Shown in pieces: positions 43,548 to 52,470 of a stretch of 64,000 nucleotides of DNA. Every line of letters starts with the position of its first letter. Within the stretch, counting starts at the first letter, position 1. The DNA is taken from contig NZ_SNYJ01000013.1 in assembly GCF_004363045.1 (NCBI RefSeq), positions 51,705-115,704 on the forward strand. Direction: 5' to 3'. This DNA is from Aureibacillus halotolerans. Its GTDB lineage: Bacteria; Bacillota; Bacilli; Bacillales; DSM-28697. The translations under genes and the position numbers were made by a program. Below the pieces are notes generated by a model, which worked only from the letters and a program-made list of their open reading frames with translations, did not search any database and was not told the origin of the DNA.

Positions 43548-44390
43548 TTATACACCGGAATACGCCATGAAGCCACCATCCACAGGGACCGTAATGCCCG
43601 TGACAAACTGACTTTGCAGGTCATTTGCAAGCCACAGCATCACACCATGAAGATCCTCGGGTTTACCGAAACGACGCATCGGTGTTTGGCTGATGATTTT
43701 TTCAGACCTCGGTGTTAAGGAACCATCCTCATTTTTCAAAAGCTTATGATTCTGTTCAGTAAGGAAAAAGCCTGGGGCAATCGCATTGACACGAATGTTC
43801 TGTTCGGCAAGATACACAGAAAGCCATTTTGTGAAATTTTCGATGCCCGCTTTTGCTGCACTGTATGCGGGTACCTTCGTCATTGGGGATGGCGCGCTCA
43901 TAGACGATATGTTAATGATCGATCCCCCGCGTCCAAGCATACGTCTGGCAAACACTTGCGATGTGACAAAGGAGCCAAGAAAGTTCACATCAAACACAAA
44001 ACGAAAGCCCTCTGCAGACAAATCGAAAAAGGTGGTCACTTCATCATTATCTAAATCCTTGCTATCAAAGTATTCATTGGTCGTGATCGCTCTCGCGTCA
44101 TTCCCGCCAGCGCCGTTAACAAGCACATCGCATGCGCCGTACTTTTGAAAAATCTCCTCATCAGCTCTTTCTACCTGCGCTTGATCGAGCACGTCACACT
44201 GTACGGCGATGGCCTCACCACCACGCTCCACAATTCCCGCAACAACCTTTTCCGCTTTGGACAGCGTTCGGTTCACGACCGCTACCTTCATGCCACATTC
44301 GGCTAATTTTTCTGCCATCGAGCCGCACAATACACCGCCGCCACCTGTGACAACGGCTACTTTCCCTTTTAATTGCTGTGCATTTTCCAT
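43548..44390 (-). CDS. SDR-family oxidoreductase, fructuronate reductase/UxuB-like
   Basis: 280 aa. The Rossmann motif TGGGGVLCG at about residue 16 is followed by NGAGG, a Ser in INISSMS, the YSAAKAG catalytic Tyr/Lys pair and PVDGGFMAYSG at the end. It resembles the SDR-type D-mannonate oxidoreductases (YjmF/UxuB) of Bacillus. The role is inferred from similarity; no mannonate dehydratase gene is in the window. It follows the GH43 gene on the same strand by 35 bp and probably shares its transcript. Confidence 0.78.
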   Translation of the reverse strand: MENAQQLKGKVAVVTGGGGVLCGSMAEKLAECGMKVAVVNRTLSKAEKVVAGIVERGGEAIAVQCDVLDQAQVERADEEIFQKYGACDVLVNGAGGNDARAITTNEYFDSKDLDNDEVTTFFDLSAEGFRFVFDVNFLGSFVTSQVFARRMLGRGGSIINISSMSAPSPMTKVPAYSAAKAGIENFTKWLSVYLAEQNIRVNAIAPGFFLTEQNHKLLKNEDGSLTPRSEKIISQTPMRRFGKPEDLHGVMLWLANDLQSQFVTGITVPVDGGFMAYSGV

Positions 44391-44425
44391 TATTATCGCC
44401 TACCTTTGTTTACGCATTGTTTTCA

Positions 44426-46042
44426 TTACTCGTCATGCAATTTTCCATAAAAGAAATAATCAAAATCGGCTGGCACGTTTTCGCCTGAAGTATCTTGACA
44501 GTGCATACCAACGAAGCCGCCTGTAAAGAATCCTCCTGACCTGATGTAGTCATCCGAAATTTTGTACGATTCAAACGCAGGACCGATATTTACCCAATCA
44601 TCTCCATTTAATGAATAGGAGAATTGATAGTGTGGTCCACGAACGTCTACTCTTAAATATACTTCCGCCTTGTCATCCTCAATAACGACCTCATGACCGG
44701 CAATTGGTTGTGAAACAGCCGCTTGGTCACAACGAACGATATCTAACACTTTTCCTTTCGTTTCATGCCAGGTGACCTGAAGAGACGTCCAATTGTCCGT
44801 ATTGTAGTAACACACCAAGCCAGCCGCCTGCTGAAACGTCGTTGGATGGACATCCAGCTTTGTTTCTGCTCTAAAATAGAAATCCTGCCAACGCCTCGCC
44901 ACATGAGCTTGTGTAAACAGTGAGGTCAGGGATTCTTTCCCGTATAAACGAAGGTACCCCGCCCTATCCTTTAATGACATAATGCTGTCATCAAGTGGGA
45001 TGCGTAAGGATTGAAACTCATGACTTAGCTCAGTCGAAAGAAAATCGTCCTTTGGTTCACGTTCTGGCCATGGGTGCTCTGGGATCGCTGGCCCCTCGAC
45101 AGTCAAGGTCGGCTGATTTCCACCACCATGGATGTATGGCCAGTTGTCACGCCACTCCAGTTTCGCGATACTTGTCTCTCGTCCTAAAGGACAATAAAGA
45201 TCACGTCCTGTTAGCGACTTCGTATCATCAGGCAATGGTCGTGCCATGAGGTAAAGCATATACCACTCGTCCGTATGGGTGTGAACAATGGATGCATGCC
45301 CTGCCTTTTGTAATGGATTTTCAGGGTATGGCCAGGACGTAATGAGGGGGTTGCTCGGATGAACCTCATAGGGTCCATGAAGTGAAGTTGACCTTGCTAT
45401 GGTCGCTGCATGTTCATACTTCGTTCCGCCTTCTGCAGTGAGCAAGTAGTAATAATCCCCCATTTTATAAAGGTGCGGCGCTTCTGTCAGTTTTAGGTTC
45501 GTTCCTTTAAAAATAATTTCCTTCGGTCCTATAAGCCGTTGCTCTGTATGGTCATATTCTTGTAGAACAATTCCATAAAACGAGTGCTGATGCTGACGCT
45601 GGTCCCATACCATATTGACGACGTATTTCTTTCCACTCGGGTCATGAAACAGCGACGGATCGAATCCAGAGCTATTGAGATAAATAGGGTCGCTCCATTC
45701 CCCGTCTATTGTGTCACATGTAACAAGGTAGTTATGACCGTCCTTCCATGCCCCGGAGACCACCTTTACATCTGAATAAATCAACCAAAATTTCCCGTCA
45801 TGATAGGATAGGCAAGGGGCCCATACGCCTCCTGAATTCGGGTTTCCTTTCATATCGAGTTGACTTACTCTGCTCAATGGTCGTGAAACGAGACGCCAAT
45901 TCTTTAAATCCTTTGAATGAAAGATTTGAACGCCTGGGAACCATTCAAACGTTGAAACAGCTACGTAGTAATCTTCTCCATGTCTACAAACACTTGGGTC
46001 TGGATGAAAGCCTGTTAGAATTGGATTCTTAATCGTCGTCAT
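44426..46042 (-). CDS. Beta-xylosidase / arabinofuranosidase, GH43
   Basis: 538 aa. The GH43 catalytic triad is visible: Asp15 in [10 protein letters not shown] (base), Asp128 in [11 protein letters not shown] (pKa modulator) and Glu187 in [10 protein letters not shown] (acid). A C-terminal beta-sandwich domain of about 200 residues is present, as in XynB-type xylosidases (about 535 aa). With no signal peptide it hydrolyses imported xylo-oligosaccharides. A cre-like box upstream suggests catabolite repression. Confidence 0.92.
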   Translation of the reverse strand: MTTIKNPILTGFHPDPSVCRHGEDYYVAVSTFEWFPGVQIFHSKDLKNWRLVSRPLSRVSQLDMKGNPNSGGVWAPCLSYHDGKFWLIYSDVKVVSGAWKDGHNYLVTCDTIDGEWSDPIYLNSSGFDPSLFHDPSGKKYVVNMVWDQRQHQHSFYGIVLQEYDHTEQRLIGPKEIIFKGTNLKLTEAPHLYKMGDYYYLLTAEGGTKYEHAATIARSTSLHGPYEVHPSNPLITSWPYPENPLQKAGHASIVHTHTDEWYMLYLMARPLPDDTKSLTGRDLYCPLGRETSIAKLEWRDNWPYIHGGGNQPTLTVEGPAIPEHPWPEREPKDDFLSTELSHEFQSLRIPLDDSIMSLKDRAGYLRLYGKESLTSLFTQAHVARRWQDFYFRAETKLDVHPTTFQQAAGLVCYYNTDNWTSLQVTWHETKGKVLDIVRCDQAAVSQPIAGHEVVIEDDKAEVYLRVDVRGPHYQFSYSLNGDDWVNIGPAFESYKISDDYIRSGGFFTGGFVGMHCQDTSGENVPADFDYFFYGKLHDE

Positions 46043-46070
46043 TGATCTCTCTCCCTTTTACTCATTTTAC

Positions 46071-46086
46071 ATAAAGCGCTTACAAT
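46071..46086 (-). promoter_or_regulatory. Catabolite-responsive element (cre)-like site upstream of the GH43 gene
   Basis: Minus strand ATTGTAAGCGCTTTAT fits the CcpA consensus WTGNAANCGNWNNCW except for one position. It sits about 30 bp upstream of the GH43 start codon. Confidence 0.6.
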
Positions 46087-46174
46087 ACTCAACAGCTTGC
46101 TTTTTGTCCAGTTTAGGCAATGGACGTGCAACATTCCATGGCATTTTCAATGTTGTTATTTACCCAAATCAGGA

Positions 46175-47098
46175 CTATGGTCCATGTGGATACGTCGTCT
46201 GGCTTTTTTGGATCTCTCGATACTGAGATGGCGACAACCCTGACCAGCGTTTGAACTGGCGACTGAAGTGCGCCACATCCCGATATCCCATGACAAGGGA
46301 GAGCTCTTCAATCGACATTTGGCTATGCTGGAGACTTGTCTTGCAGTGGTTCAATTTACGCATGGAAACGTATTGGCGAGGAGAGAGGTGGTAGACTTGC
46401 CTGAATACTTTTTGAATGTAGGATTCACTAAAGCTCAACTCCTCTGCAACCCTCGTGACAATGCCTTTCCTTTTCGACGTCTGTTCGTGCAATGTTTCAG
46501 AAACCAAGATATATTTTTCAAGTTGTTCGGCAATGTCATAGGCAAGCTGAATGGTGTGTCCTGGCACTGCGCTCGTTTTGTCTTGTAACGACAGCGCCGT
46601 TGTTAGCGCGCCAAGCATCTCAAACATGAGCGCATAGATCGCAAGCTGATGAGAAGGCTGCTTTATCATTGCCATCAAGCGATCTAAAAACGGACGGATC
46701 TGACGAACAAGGCTTGCCCGTGCAGGATAAAAACTTTGATTAGACTGTTGAAAGAAGGGGAGGAACCAACGATCCTCCAGATTAAAATGCAGGCAAAAAT
46801 AGGTGAACTCCTCTCCCGCTCCTTCGCTGGAATGTCGTACATTCGGCCGGATGAGCATCATGTCCCCTTGTTTCTGCTCGTAAAGCTCCCCGTCCACATA
46901 AAACCGCTGCGCGCCTTCTGTAACTAAATTAATTTCATACATCGCATGCTCATGAACAGGATACTCCCATCCTGCCGAAACTTTTCGAATGTGCATGCCG
47001 TACAGTTCGAAGGATGTCTTGATATTCGGAAATTTATATTCCTCCAGACGGAAGGCATCGATGGACCGCTGATCTAATGGATCTCCCTCGAATGTCAT
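46175..47098 (-). CDS. AraC-family transcriptional regulator
   Basis: 307 aa from the ATG at 47098, eight bases after GGAGG. An N-terminal cupin sensor domain (PVHEHAMYEINLVTEGAQRF) is followed by a linker and two C-terminal HTH motifs (VAEELSFSESYIQKVFRQVY and IEELSLVMGYRDVAHFSRQFKRW). It lies directly upstream of, and on the same strand as, the GH43-SDR genes and is their likely activator. Confidence 0.88.
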   Translation of the reverse strand: MTFEGDPLDQRSIDAFRLEEYKFPNIKTSFELYGMHIRKVSAGWEYPVHEHAMYEINLVTEGAQRFYVDGELYEQKQGDMMLIRPNVRHSSEGAGEEFTYFCLHFNLEDRWFLPFFQQSNQSFYPARASLVRQIRPFLDRLMAMIKQPSHQLAIYALMFEMLGALTTALSLQDKTSAVPGHTIQLAYDIAEQLEKYILVSETLHEQTSKRKGIVTRVAEELSFSESYIQKVFRQVYHLSPRQYVSMRKLNHCKTSLQHSQMSIEELSLVMGYRDVAHFSRQFKRWSGLSPSQYREIQKSQTTYPHGP

Positions 47099-47173
47099 TA
47101 TCCACACCTCCAAGTTTCTTTACATTCTGAAAAAAGAAAAGAGACTCCCCTTAGAAAGAGAAGTCGTCCGTTT

Positions 47174-47506
47174 TTAACCAAGCACACCATAGCCAAGCAA
47201 AACCACGAGAAGAAGCACAACGATAACGGCTACGAAAAGTCCAACAGCTTTTTCGCCACGTTTCTTCTTGCCAAGTGTTGCTTCCATCAGCCCAATGGCG
47301 ACAATCGCCAAAATGGCTTTAATCACAAAATGGAGTGGAAAGCCATAACTAAACAGCATATAGCCACCCGAGAAAATCATAATGACATAAAACAAACGTA
47401 AAATCATTGGCAGGACTTTAACATTCGCAAACAGGTAAGACAATACAAATAGAATTACGACAAATGCCCATGAGCCTTCATGAGCTGCCTGCATACCGTC
47501 AATCAT
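47174..47506 (-). CDS. YisL-family (UPF0344) membrane protein
   Basis: 110 aa from the ATG at 47506 (GGGG eight bases upstream). Four membrane segments are predicted, with ILRLFYVIMIFSGGYMLF, AILAIVAIGLMEATLGKKKRG and a C-terminal VIVVLLLVVLLGYGVLG. This follows the YisL pattern, including length and the basic loop. Function unknown. Confidence 0.75.
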   Translation of the reverse strand: MIDGMQAAHEGSWAFVVILFVLSYLFANVKVLPMILRLFYVIMIFSGGYMLFSYGFPLHFVIKAILAIVAIGLMEATLGKKKRGEKAVGLFVAVIVVLLLVVLLGYGVLG

Positions 47507-47684
47507 TTGGACTACACCCCTTTCCATCATCCCCAATACATACGGGGTCGGTATGATTTTACCATGTTCTACACGAAATGAGTAAAAGGAACAGCATTTT
47601 CACGAAACCGTCACTTCTTCATAAAAGCACATCATAAGAAGGAATCTACAAAGGGACTATGGAAAAAATAAAGTGGTCAGAAAT
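47507..47684. other. Intergenic region before the MITE copy
   Basis: No gene is supported. It should hold the YisL-like gene's upstream signals on the minus strand and may have held the original promoter of the downstream PTS gene, now separated by the MITE. Confidence 0.4.
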
Positions 47685-47849
47685 TAGGGCGTGTCTTAAA
47701 ACACGCTCAGAGTCATTTGTCACCGCCTTTTCCTCCCCTGCTTCGTTCCTTTTCCTTGACGTACGTCCGGTCCGTCTGCGAAAAAGCGCCTTGCTTGGAA
47801 CGAAAATTCGGCAACATCTGCTCCCTTCTGAGTTCTCAGACACGCCCTA
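47685..47849. mobile_element. MITE-like element, 161 bp, copy 2
   Basis: Terminal inverted repeats GGGCGTGTCT (47687-47696) and AGACACGCCC (47838-47847) are flanked by TA. It is the same length and orientation as copy 1 at 40283. It is inserted about 110 bp upstream of the NagE-like PTS start codon, so it may lie in the promoter or 5' UTR. Confidence 0.85.
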
Positions 47850-47956
47850 GTTCTATAGAGCATCACTGAATGACCACTCAAGGACTTCATTCCCATAGCT
47901 TATATAAGCCGATTTTGCGTCCACTTAATTCGCATAGAAACGGAGATGAGAACAAC

Positions 47957-49909
47957 ATGCTCGATTTTTTACAACGGTTAGGCAAAGCCCTAATGCTTCC
48001 GATTGCTGTTCTGCCGGCAGCAGGTATTTTAATAGGTATCGGACTCTTAATGCAAGAATACTCCATCGCTGGAGGGGCATTTGTCCAAGACGCTGGACTC
48101 GGCATTACCGGCAATCTCGCAATTATTTTTGCGGCTGGTGTTGCGGTCGGGTTTGCAAAGGATAGTCATGGCGCGGCTGCGATCGCAGGGGTCATAGGTT
48201 ATTTTATTCTTTCCCAAGGGTTGATCGCGATTGGTGGTGAGGATATTGATATGGGCGTGCTCGGAGGTTTACTCTCTGGGGTGACTGCCGGTTTACTCTA
48301 CAATCGCTTTAACAATATTCAGCTCCCCGAATTCCTCGCTTTCTTTGGTGGTCGGCGATTTGTTCCGATTGCTACGGCGGGACTTATGCTTCTCGTTACG
48401 ATTATCCTAGGCTTTGTATGGCCGCCTATTCAAGGATTGGTCGAGGCAGGAGGGCAATCCATTGTAGATGCCGGGGCAGCTGGGGCAGGAATTTTTGGTT
48501 TTATTAACCGTCTGTTGATTCCTTTTGGCCTTCATCATGTCATTAATACACTCGTCTGGTTTCAATTTGGCGAATATAACGGCGTTACGGGAGATTTGAA
48601 CCGCTTTTTAGAAGGAGACCCTGAGGCTGGCATTTTCATGGGTGGGTTTTATGTCATCATGATGTTTGGTATTCCAGGTGCTGCACTAGCGATTGGTCTT
48701 GCTGCGAAAAAGGAACGCCGAAAAGCAACACTGTTTGCGATGTCTAGCCTTGCGTTCACTTCCTTTTTCACCGGCATCACAGAACCTGTTGAATTCTCGT
48801 TTATGTTTTTGGCACCACTGCTCTATCTCATCCATGCCATTCTCACCGGATCGGCGCTGTATTTAGCCACGTTATTCGATGTGCATCACGGCTTCGGCTT
48901 TTCAGCAGGTGTGATTGATTTTGTTCTCCAATCCGCCCAAGGGCGTGGAGAATTAACATTATTGATCATGGGCGTTGTTTACTTTTTCGTCTATCTCGGG
49001 CTCTTTTATTTCGCCATTCGCTTTTTTGATCTAAAAACACCTGGTCGTGAGGATGAGGATGAGGAGCTTGCCGTAGCTGGCAGCCCTGGTCATGTCGATA
49101 CAAACCCCTCCGGCTCATCGAAATTTGATCAGCAGTCCTTGCAGTTTATTGAAGATCTAGGAGGCGGCAGCAACATCCGTACCCTGGACCATTGCGCCAC
49201 CAGATTGCGCTTAACTGTAGAAAATATGGATCAAATCAATGAAGCAGCGTTAAAATCGCATGGCGCTAGGGGTGTCATGAAGGTCAGCAAAACAAACCTT
49301 CAAGTCATCGTTGGCACACAGGTTGAATTTGTCTACAATGCCATGAAGGATTTGCTTAAGAATAAAAGCACCAATGCGGATCAATCCAATGAATCCTCTA
49401 CACGAAATGAGACCGCAGAGCAAACAGCCGATCCGAATGATATTGCCGCTGTAGCTGCACCCCTATCTGGAAAGCTCATCCCTCTTGCGGACGTCAATGA
49501 TGACATGTTCTCTACAGGAATGATGGGGGACGGCTTTGCGATCGAGCCAAGCGACGGGACCGTTTGCTCCCCTGTTTATGCCCGTGTCGAAATGATTGCC
49601 GACACGACACATGCCATTGGCTTGAAAACAAAAGCAGGAACCGAGTTACTTCTTCATATTGGGATTGACACTGTTGCATTGAAAGGCGATGGGTTTACTG
49701 CCCTCGTTGAAGTGGGCGATACTGTTCATCCGGGGCAGGCATTAATCAACTTTGATCTGGAGCGCGTTAAAAAACAAGCGTCTGTGGTCACGCCACTTAT
49801 TTTCACCAACTTGCCTGAAGGTTGGGCAGTAGAGCACATGGCTACAGGAGATGTGACAGCTGGTCAGACTGGCATTATCCGAGCAAAAGCGGACACTGGT
49901 TCACATTGA
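47957..49909 (+). CDS. PTS EIICBA permease, N-acetylglucosamine/glucose family (NagE-like)
   Basis: 650 aa from the ATG at 47957 (GGAG upstream); the ORF extension to 47870 has no signal. Domain order: EIIC with about ten helices (1-360; begins MLDFLQRLGKALMLPIAVLP and has GITEPVEF), EIIB with phospho-Cys413 in LDHCATRLRL, then EIIA with His552 and phospho-His567 in LLLHIGIDTVAL. The EIIC start is typical of NagE/NagP rather than PtsG, so N-acetylglucosamine is the best guess. The stop overlaps the convergent acetyltransferase by 9 bp. Confidence 0.88.
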   Translation: MLDFLQRLGKALMLPIAVLPAAGILIGIGLLMQEYSIAGGAFVQDAGLGITGNLAIIFAAGVAVGFAKDSHGAAAIAGVIGYFILSQGLIAIGGEDIDMGVLGGLLSGVTAGLLYNRFNNIQLPEFLAFFGGRRFVPIATAGLMLLVTIILGFVWPPIQGLVEAGGQSIVDAGAAGAGIFGFINRLLIPFGLHHVINTLVWFQFGEYNGVTGDLNRFLEGDPEAGIFMGGFYVIMMFGIPGAALAIGLAAKKERRKATLFAMSSLAFTSFFTGITEPVEFSFMFLAPLLYLIHAILTGSALYLATLFDVHHGFGFSAGVIDFVLQSAQGRGELTLLIMGVVYFFVYLGLFYFAIRFFDLKTPGREDEDEELAVAGSPGHVDTNPSGSSKFDQQSLQFIEDLGGGSNIRTLDHCATRLRLTVENMDQINEAALKSHGARGVMKVSKTNLQVIVGTQVEFVYNAMKDLLKNKSTNADQSNESSTRNETAEQTADPNDIAAVAAPLSGKLIPLADVNDDMFSTGMMGDGFAIEPSDGTVCSPVYARVEMIADTTHAIGLKTKAGTELLLHIGIDTVALKGDGFTALVEVGDTVHPGQALINFDLERVKKQASVVTPLIFTNLPEGWAVEHMATGDVTAGQTGIIRAKADTGSH

Positions 49910-50407
49910 TGCCGTGTTTGCATAAACGAGCACATCCCTGCCATTGTAGGCACTCGTTTTTTCGTAGGCCATGCCAATACGTAGTGCAACAAAGATAGAT
50001 GCTGGGTGGTTCGGGTGAATGAGGCATATAAATCGTTGAATGCCTAATACATTTTCCCCATAGTCCATACAGGCAGCCGCAGCTTCCTTTGCCAAACCTT
50101 TGCCCCAGTATTCCGGCAACAACCAATAGCCAATTTCAATCTCTGTGCGTCCATCGACAAGCTGACGCACAAGCCCAGCGTGACCTATCGGTTGATGGGT
50201 TTTGGCATCCAAAATCAGATGGAGTCCTAACCCATCTTTGTACCCTGGCAGCACCCAATATTGCAAGCTTCGTCGGGCCTCCTCGGAGGTCTTTTTCTGC
50301 CCATTGCCTATAAAACGGACGACATCAGGATGTTGCCAAAGTGATGTATAAAACATCAAGTCTTCCATTGTATAGCGTCGGAATTGCAATCGTTGCGTCG
50401 GATGCAT
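49901..50407 (-). CDS. GNAT acetyltransferase, RimJ-like
   Basis: 168 aa from the ATG at 50407, preceded by TGGAGGG. A much longer ORF upstream is antisense to the next gene's start and lacks a site. The pattern is LQFRRYTMEDLMFYTSLW, IGYWLLPEYWGKGLAKEAA (acetyl-CoA loop) and IHPNHPASIFVALRIGMAYE. Substrate unknown. It converges on the PTS gene with a 9-bp coding overlap. Confidence 0.86.
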   Translation of the reverse strand: MHPTQRLQFRRYTMEDLMFYTSLWQHPDVVRFIGNGQKKTSEEARRSLQYWVLPGYKDGLGLHLILDAKTHQPIGHAGLVRQLVDGRTEIEIGYWLLPEYWGKGLAKEAAAACMDYGENVLGIQRFICLIHPNHPASIFVALRIGMAYEKTSAYNGRDVLVYANTASM

Positions 50408-50519
50408 ATATGTCCCTCCATTGAAATGTTTGAGAAAGTCGCTTATTGGAAATGTATATTGTATTGAAGAATTATGTACGATAAGAACGAGTTTGAACCT
50501 ACGATAAAGGAGCTTGGCT

Positions 50520-51536
50520 ATGGAATTGAAAAATGAACAGTTACTACTTATAAACAGACCATCCGGGTTACCTACAAAAGAGGATTTTTCATTCGAGCAA
50601 TTAGATACACCTGTCTTAGGCGAAGGTGAAGTCATTGTTCGTACTTTATACCTTTCTGTCGACCCTTACATGCGTGGTCGTATGAACGATACAAAATCTT
50701 ATGTGCCTCCGTTTCAGTTAGATCAAGCGATTTCTGGTGGGCTCATAGGAGAAGTGACTGAAACCGCCACGGATACTTTTGCTGTCGGTGATCTTGTGAC
50801 CGGCATTTTGCCGTTCCGACGTGTCAATGCCGTCAAGGAAAGCCTGCTCAGGAAAATTACATCGGATCCGCTTCCTCCATCCGTTTTCTTAGGACCACTT
50901 GGCATGACTGGATTGACAGCCTACTTCGGCCTGCTTGACATCGGCAACCCTTCGGAGGGAGACACCTTAGTTGTGTCCGGTGCAGCTGGAGCTGTTGGTA
51001 GTTTAGTATGTCAGATTGGAAAATTAAAAGGTGCTCACGTGGTAGGTATCGTGGGATCAGATGAAAAAGCAGCGTATCTCAAAGAATTAGGCGTTGACGC
51101 AACAGTGAATTATAAAACAGACGATGTGCCCTCTGCTTTGGAGACCGCCTGTCCAGATGGGATTGACATTTACTTTGATAATGTCGGAGGTCCTGTATCA
51201 GACGCTGCCCTTTCACTCATAAATGACGGTGCTCGCATCCCGATTTGCGGTCAAATATCATTATATAACTTACAAAAACAAGACGTTGGGCCTCGCATCC
51301 AACCGAACTTACTAGTAAACCGTGCCTTAATGAAAGGATTCATTGTCTCTGATTACGCGCATCGTTACGCGGAAGGCGAAGCCCAACTAACAGAGTGGCT
51401 ATTGCAAGGTAAGCTGACGTACAGAGAATCTGTTATTGACGGCTTTGAAAACACTGTAGATGCCTTTCTCGGACTCTTTTCAGGCACGAACATCGGCAAG
51501 CAGCTTGTGCATGTCGCAGATCCCGTTCGTCACTAA
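50520..51536 (+). CDS. NADP-dependent oxidoreductase of the MDR/leukotriene B4 dehydrogenase type, YfmJ-like
   Basis: 338 aa from the ATG at 50520 (AAGGAG upstream). An N-terminal GroES-like fold (LSVDPYMRGRMND) is followed by a Rossmann fold with VSGAAGAVGSLVCQIGKLKG. Zinc ligands are absent, as in the quinone oxidoreductase / alkenal reductase branch. Length matches B. subtilis YfmJ (339 aa). It probably reduces alpha,beta-unsaturated carbonyls or quinones in the cytosol. Confidence 0.9.
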   Translation: MELKNEQLLLINRPSGLPTKEDFSFEQLDTPVLGEGEVIVRTLYLSVDPYMRGRMNDTKSYVPPFQLDQAISGGLIGEVTETATDTFAVGDLVTGILPFRRVNAVKESLLRKITSDPLPPSVFLGPLGMTGLTAYFGLLDIGNPSEGDTLVVSGAAGAVGSLVCQIGKLKGAHVVGIVGSDEKAAYLKELGVDATVNYKTDDVPSALETACPDGIDIYFDNVGGPVSDAALSLINDGARIPICGQISLYNLQKQDVGPRIQPNLLVNRALMKGFIVSDYAHRYAEGEAQLTEWLLQGKLTYRESVIDGFENTVDAFLGLFSGTNIGKQLVHVADPVRH

Positions 51537-51562
51537 AACCTCATTACATTCACTGGGAAACA

Positions 51563-51596
51563 AAAAATGCTCATAGCAGACCTGTGCTATGAGCAA
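51563..51596 (-). terminator. Rho-independent terminator containing the stop codon of the YwqG-like gene
   Basis: Perfect 11-bp stem TGCTCATAGCA (51568-51578) / TGCTATGAGCA (51585-51595) followed on the minus strand by TTTTTTG. The TAG stop (51587-51589) is part of the stem. Confidence 0.88.
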
Positions 51597-52390
51597 TCCC
51601 AGTTGTATAATACTTGATCAAAGTTGCGGTTTTTTAAGTCCTCTTCACGAATAAAAAAGTTGGCTACGCCACAGTCTCCCCATAAAATGCCCATTGAATA
51701 GTCTGTATCTATCTGAAACAATAGGCGCGAATGCGACTGGTGTTCATAGACCCTAGGGTCCTCTTGCGTGAAATACGCGTATCCCCCTATTTTATGTCCC
51801 TGCCCTCCGTGGAGATCATTATAGTCCCCCCACGTCGTATCTGCTTCATGTCCGTATTGCTTAAAAAAGTGCCACGCGTCATCGTGAAAGTGTGTTTTAA
51901 AGCGAACATCACCGACGGACACCATTTCCTCATCCAAAACGGCGAACAAGGCAATGTCGATATCGTCCTCTTCAAAAGGCGAGCTGTCGATCGTCCTCAC
52001 AAATGAAAAATCAGACATAAGCTCCTGCTCTTCGAAAAGCTCTTCAAAATACAATACACGGAAATCCTTTTGGCTTAAAGGCTCATCAAAGTCTATTCCG
52101 TACACGTCATCGCTGACGGAAATGTAAAACTGAAGAATGCCTTTGTCTGGATAATCTTCAAGCGCAGGAAGTTGTGCGAAGTTCAATTGCGCCAACAGCT
52201 TCATTGGAACCCCATGGCTGTCCTCAGGATACGATTCATTGTTTGGAAAATAAGGCGTACCCCCGAATTTGCTATCGTAAGGGCCTGTTTTCGCTAGCAC
52301 GCCGCGCAAGCGCACGAACGGTAACATCGTCTGCTCAAATTGTTCTCGATACGTTTCTAACACTTTAGGCAATGCCAGTTGTTTTTTCAT
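51587..52390 (-). CDS. DUF1963 protein, YwqG-like
   Basis: 267 aa from the ATG at 52390 (MKKQLALPKV); the ORF extension upstream is Cys/His-rich and lacks a site. Typical DUF1963 features are SKFGGTPYFP, AQLNFAQLP, KIGGYAYFTQEDPR and a C-terminal ILWGDCGVANFFI. B. subtilis YwqG (about 261 aa) is encoded near the LXG toxin-immunity genes; here there is no toxin gene nearby. Function unknown, cytoplasmic. Confidence 0.83.
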   Translation of the reverse strand: MKKQLALPKVLETYREQFEQTMLPFVRLRGVLAKTGPYDSKFGGTPYFPNNESYPEDSHGVPMKLLAQLNFAQLPALEDYPDKGILQFYISVSDDVYGIDFDEPLSQKDFRVLYFEELFEEQELMSDFSFVRTIDSSPFEEDDIDIALFAVLDEEMVSVGDVRFKTHFHDDAWHFFKQYGHEADTTWGDYNDLHGGQGHKIGGYAYFTQEDPRVYEHQSHSRLLFQIDTDYSMGILWGDCGVANFFIREEDLKNRNFDQVLYNWDCS

Positions 52391-52470
52391 TTTTCTTCCC
52401 ACCTTTGCCACCAACATCTCTGTGTATCTTACATGCCTACAAGGCACCCTGCAAGCTTCAAGGTGTTTTG

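Noticed and set aside
49901..50635. Longer form of the acetyltransferase (244 aa)
   Set aside because: The extra N-terminus is antisense to the next gene, and a strong GGAGGG precedes the internal ATG at 50407.
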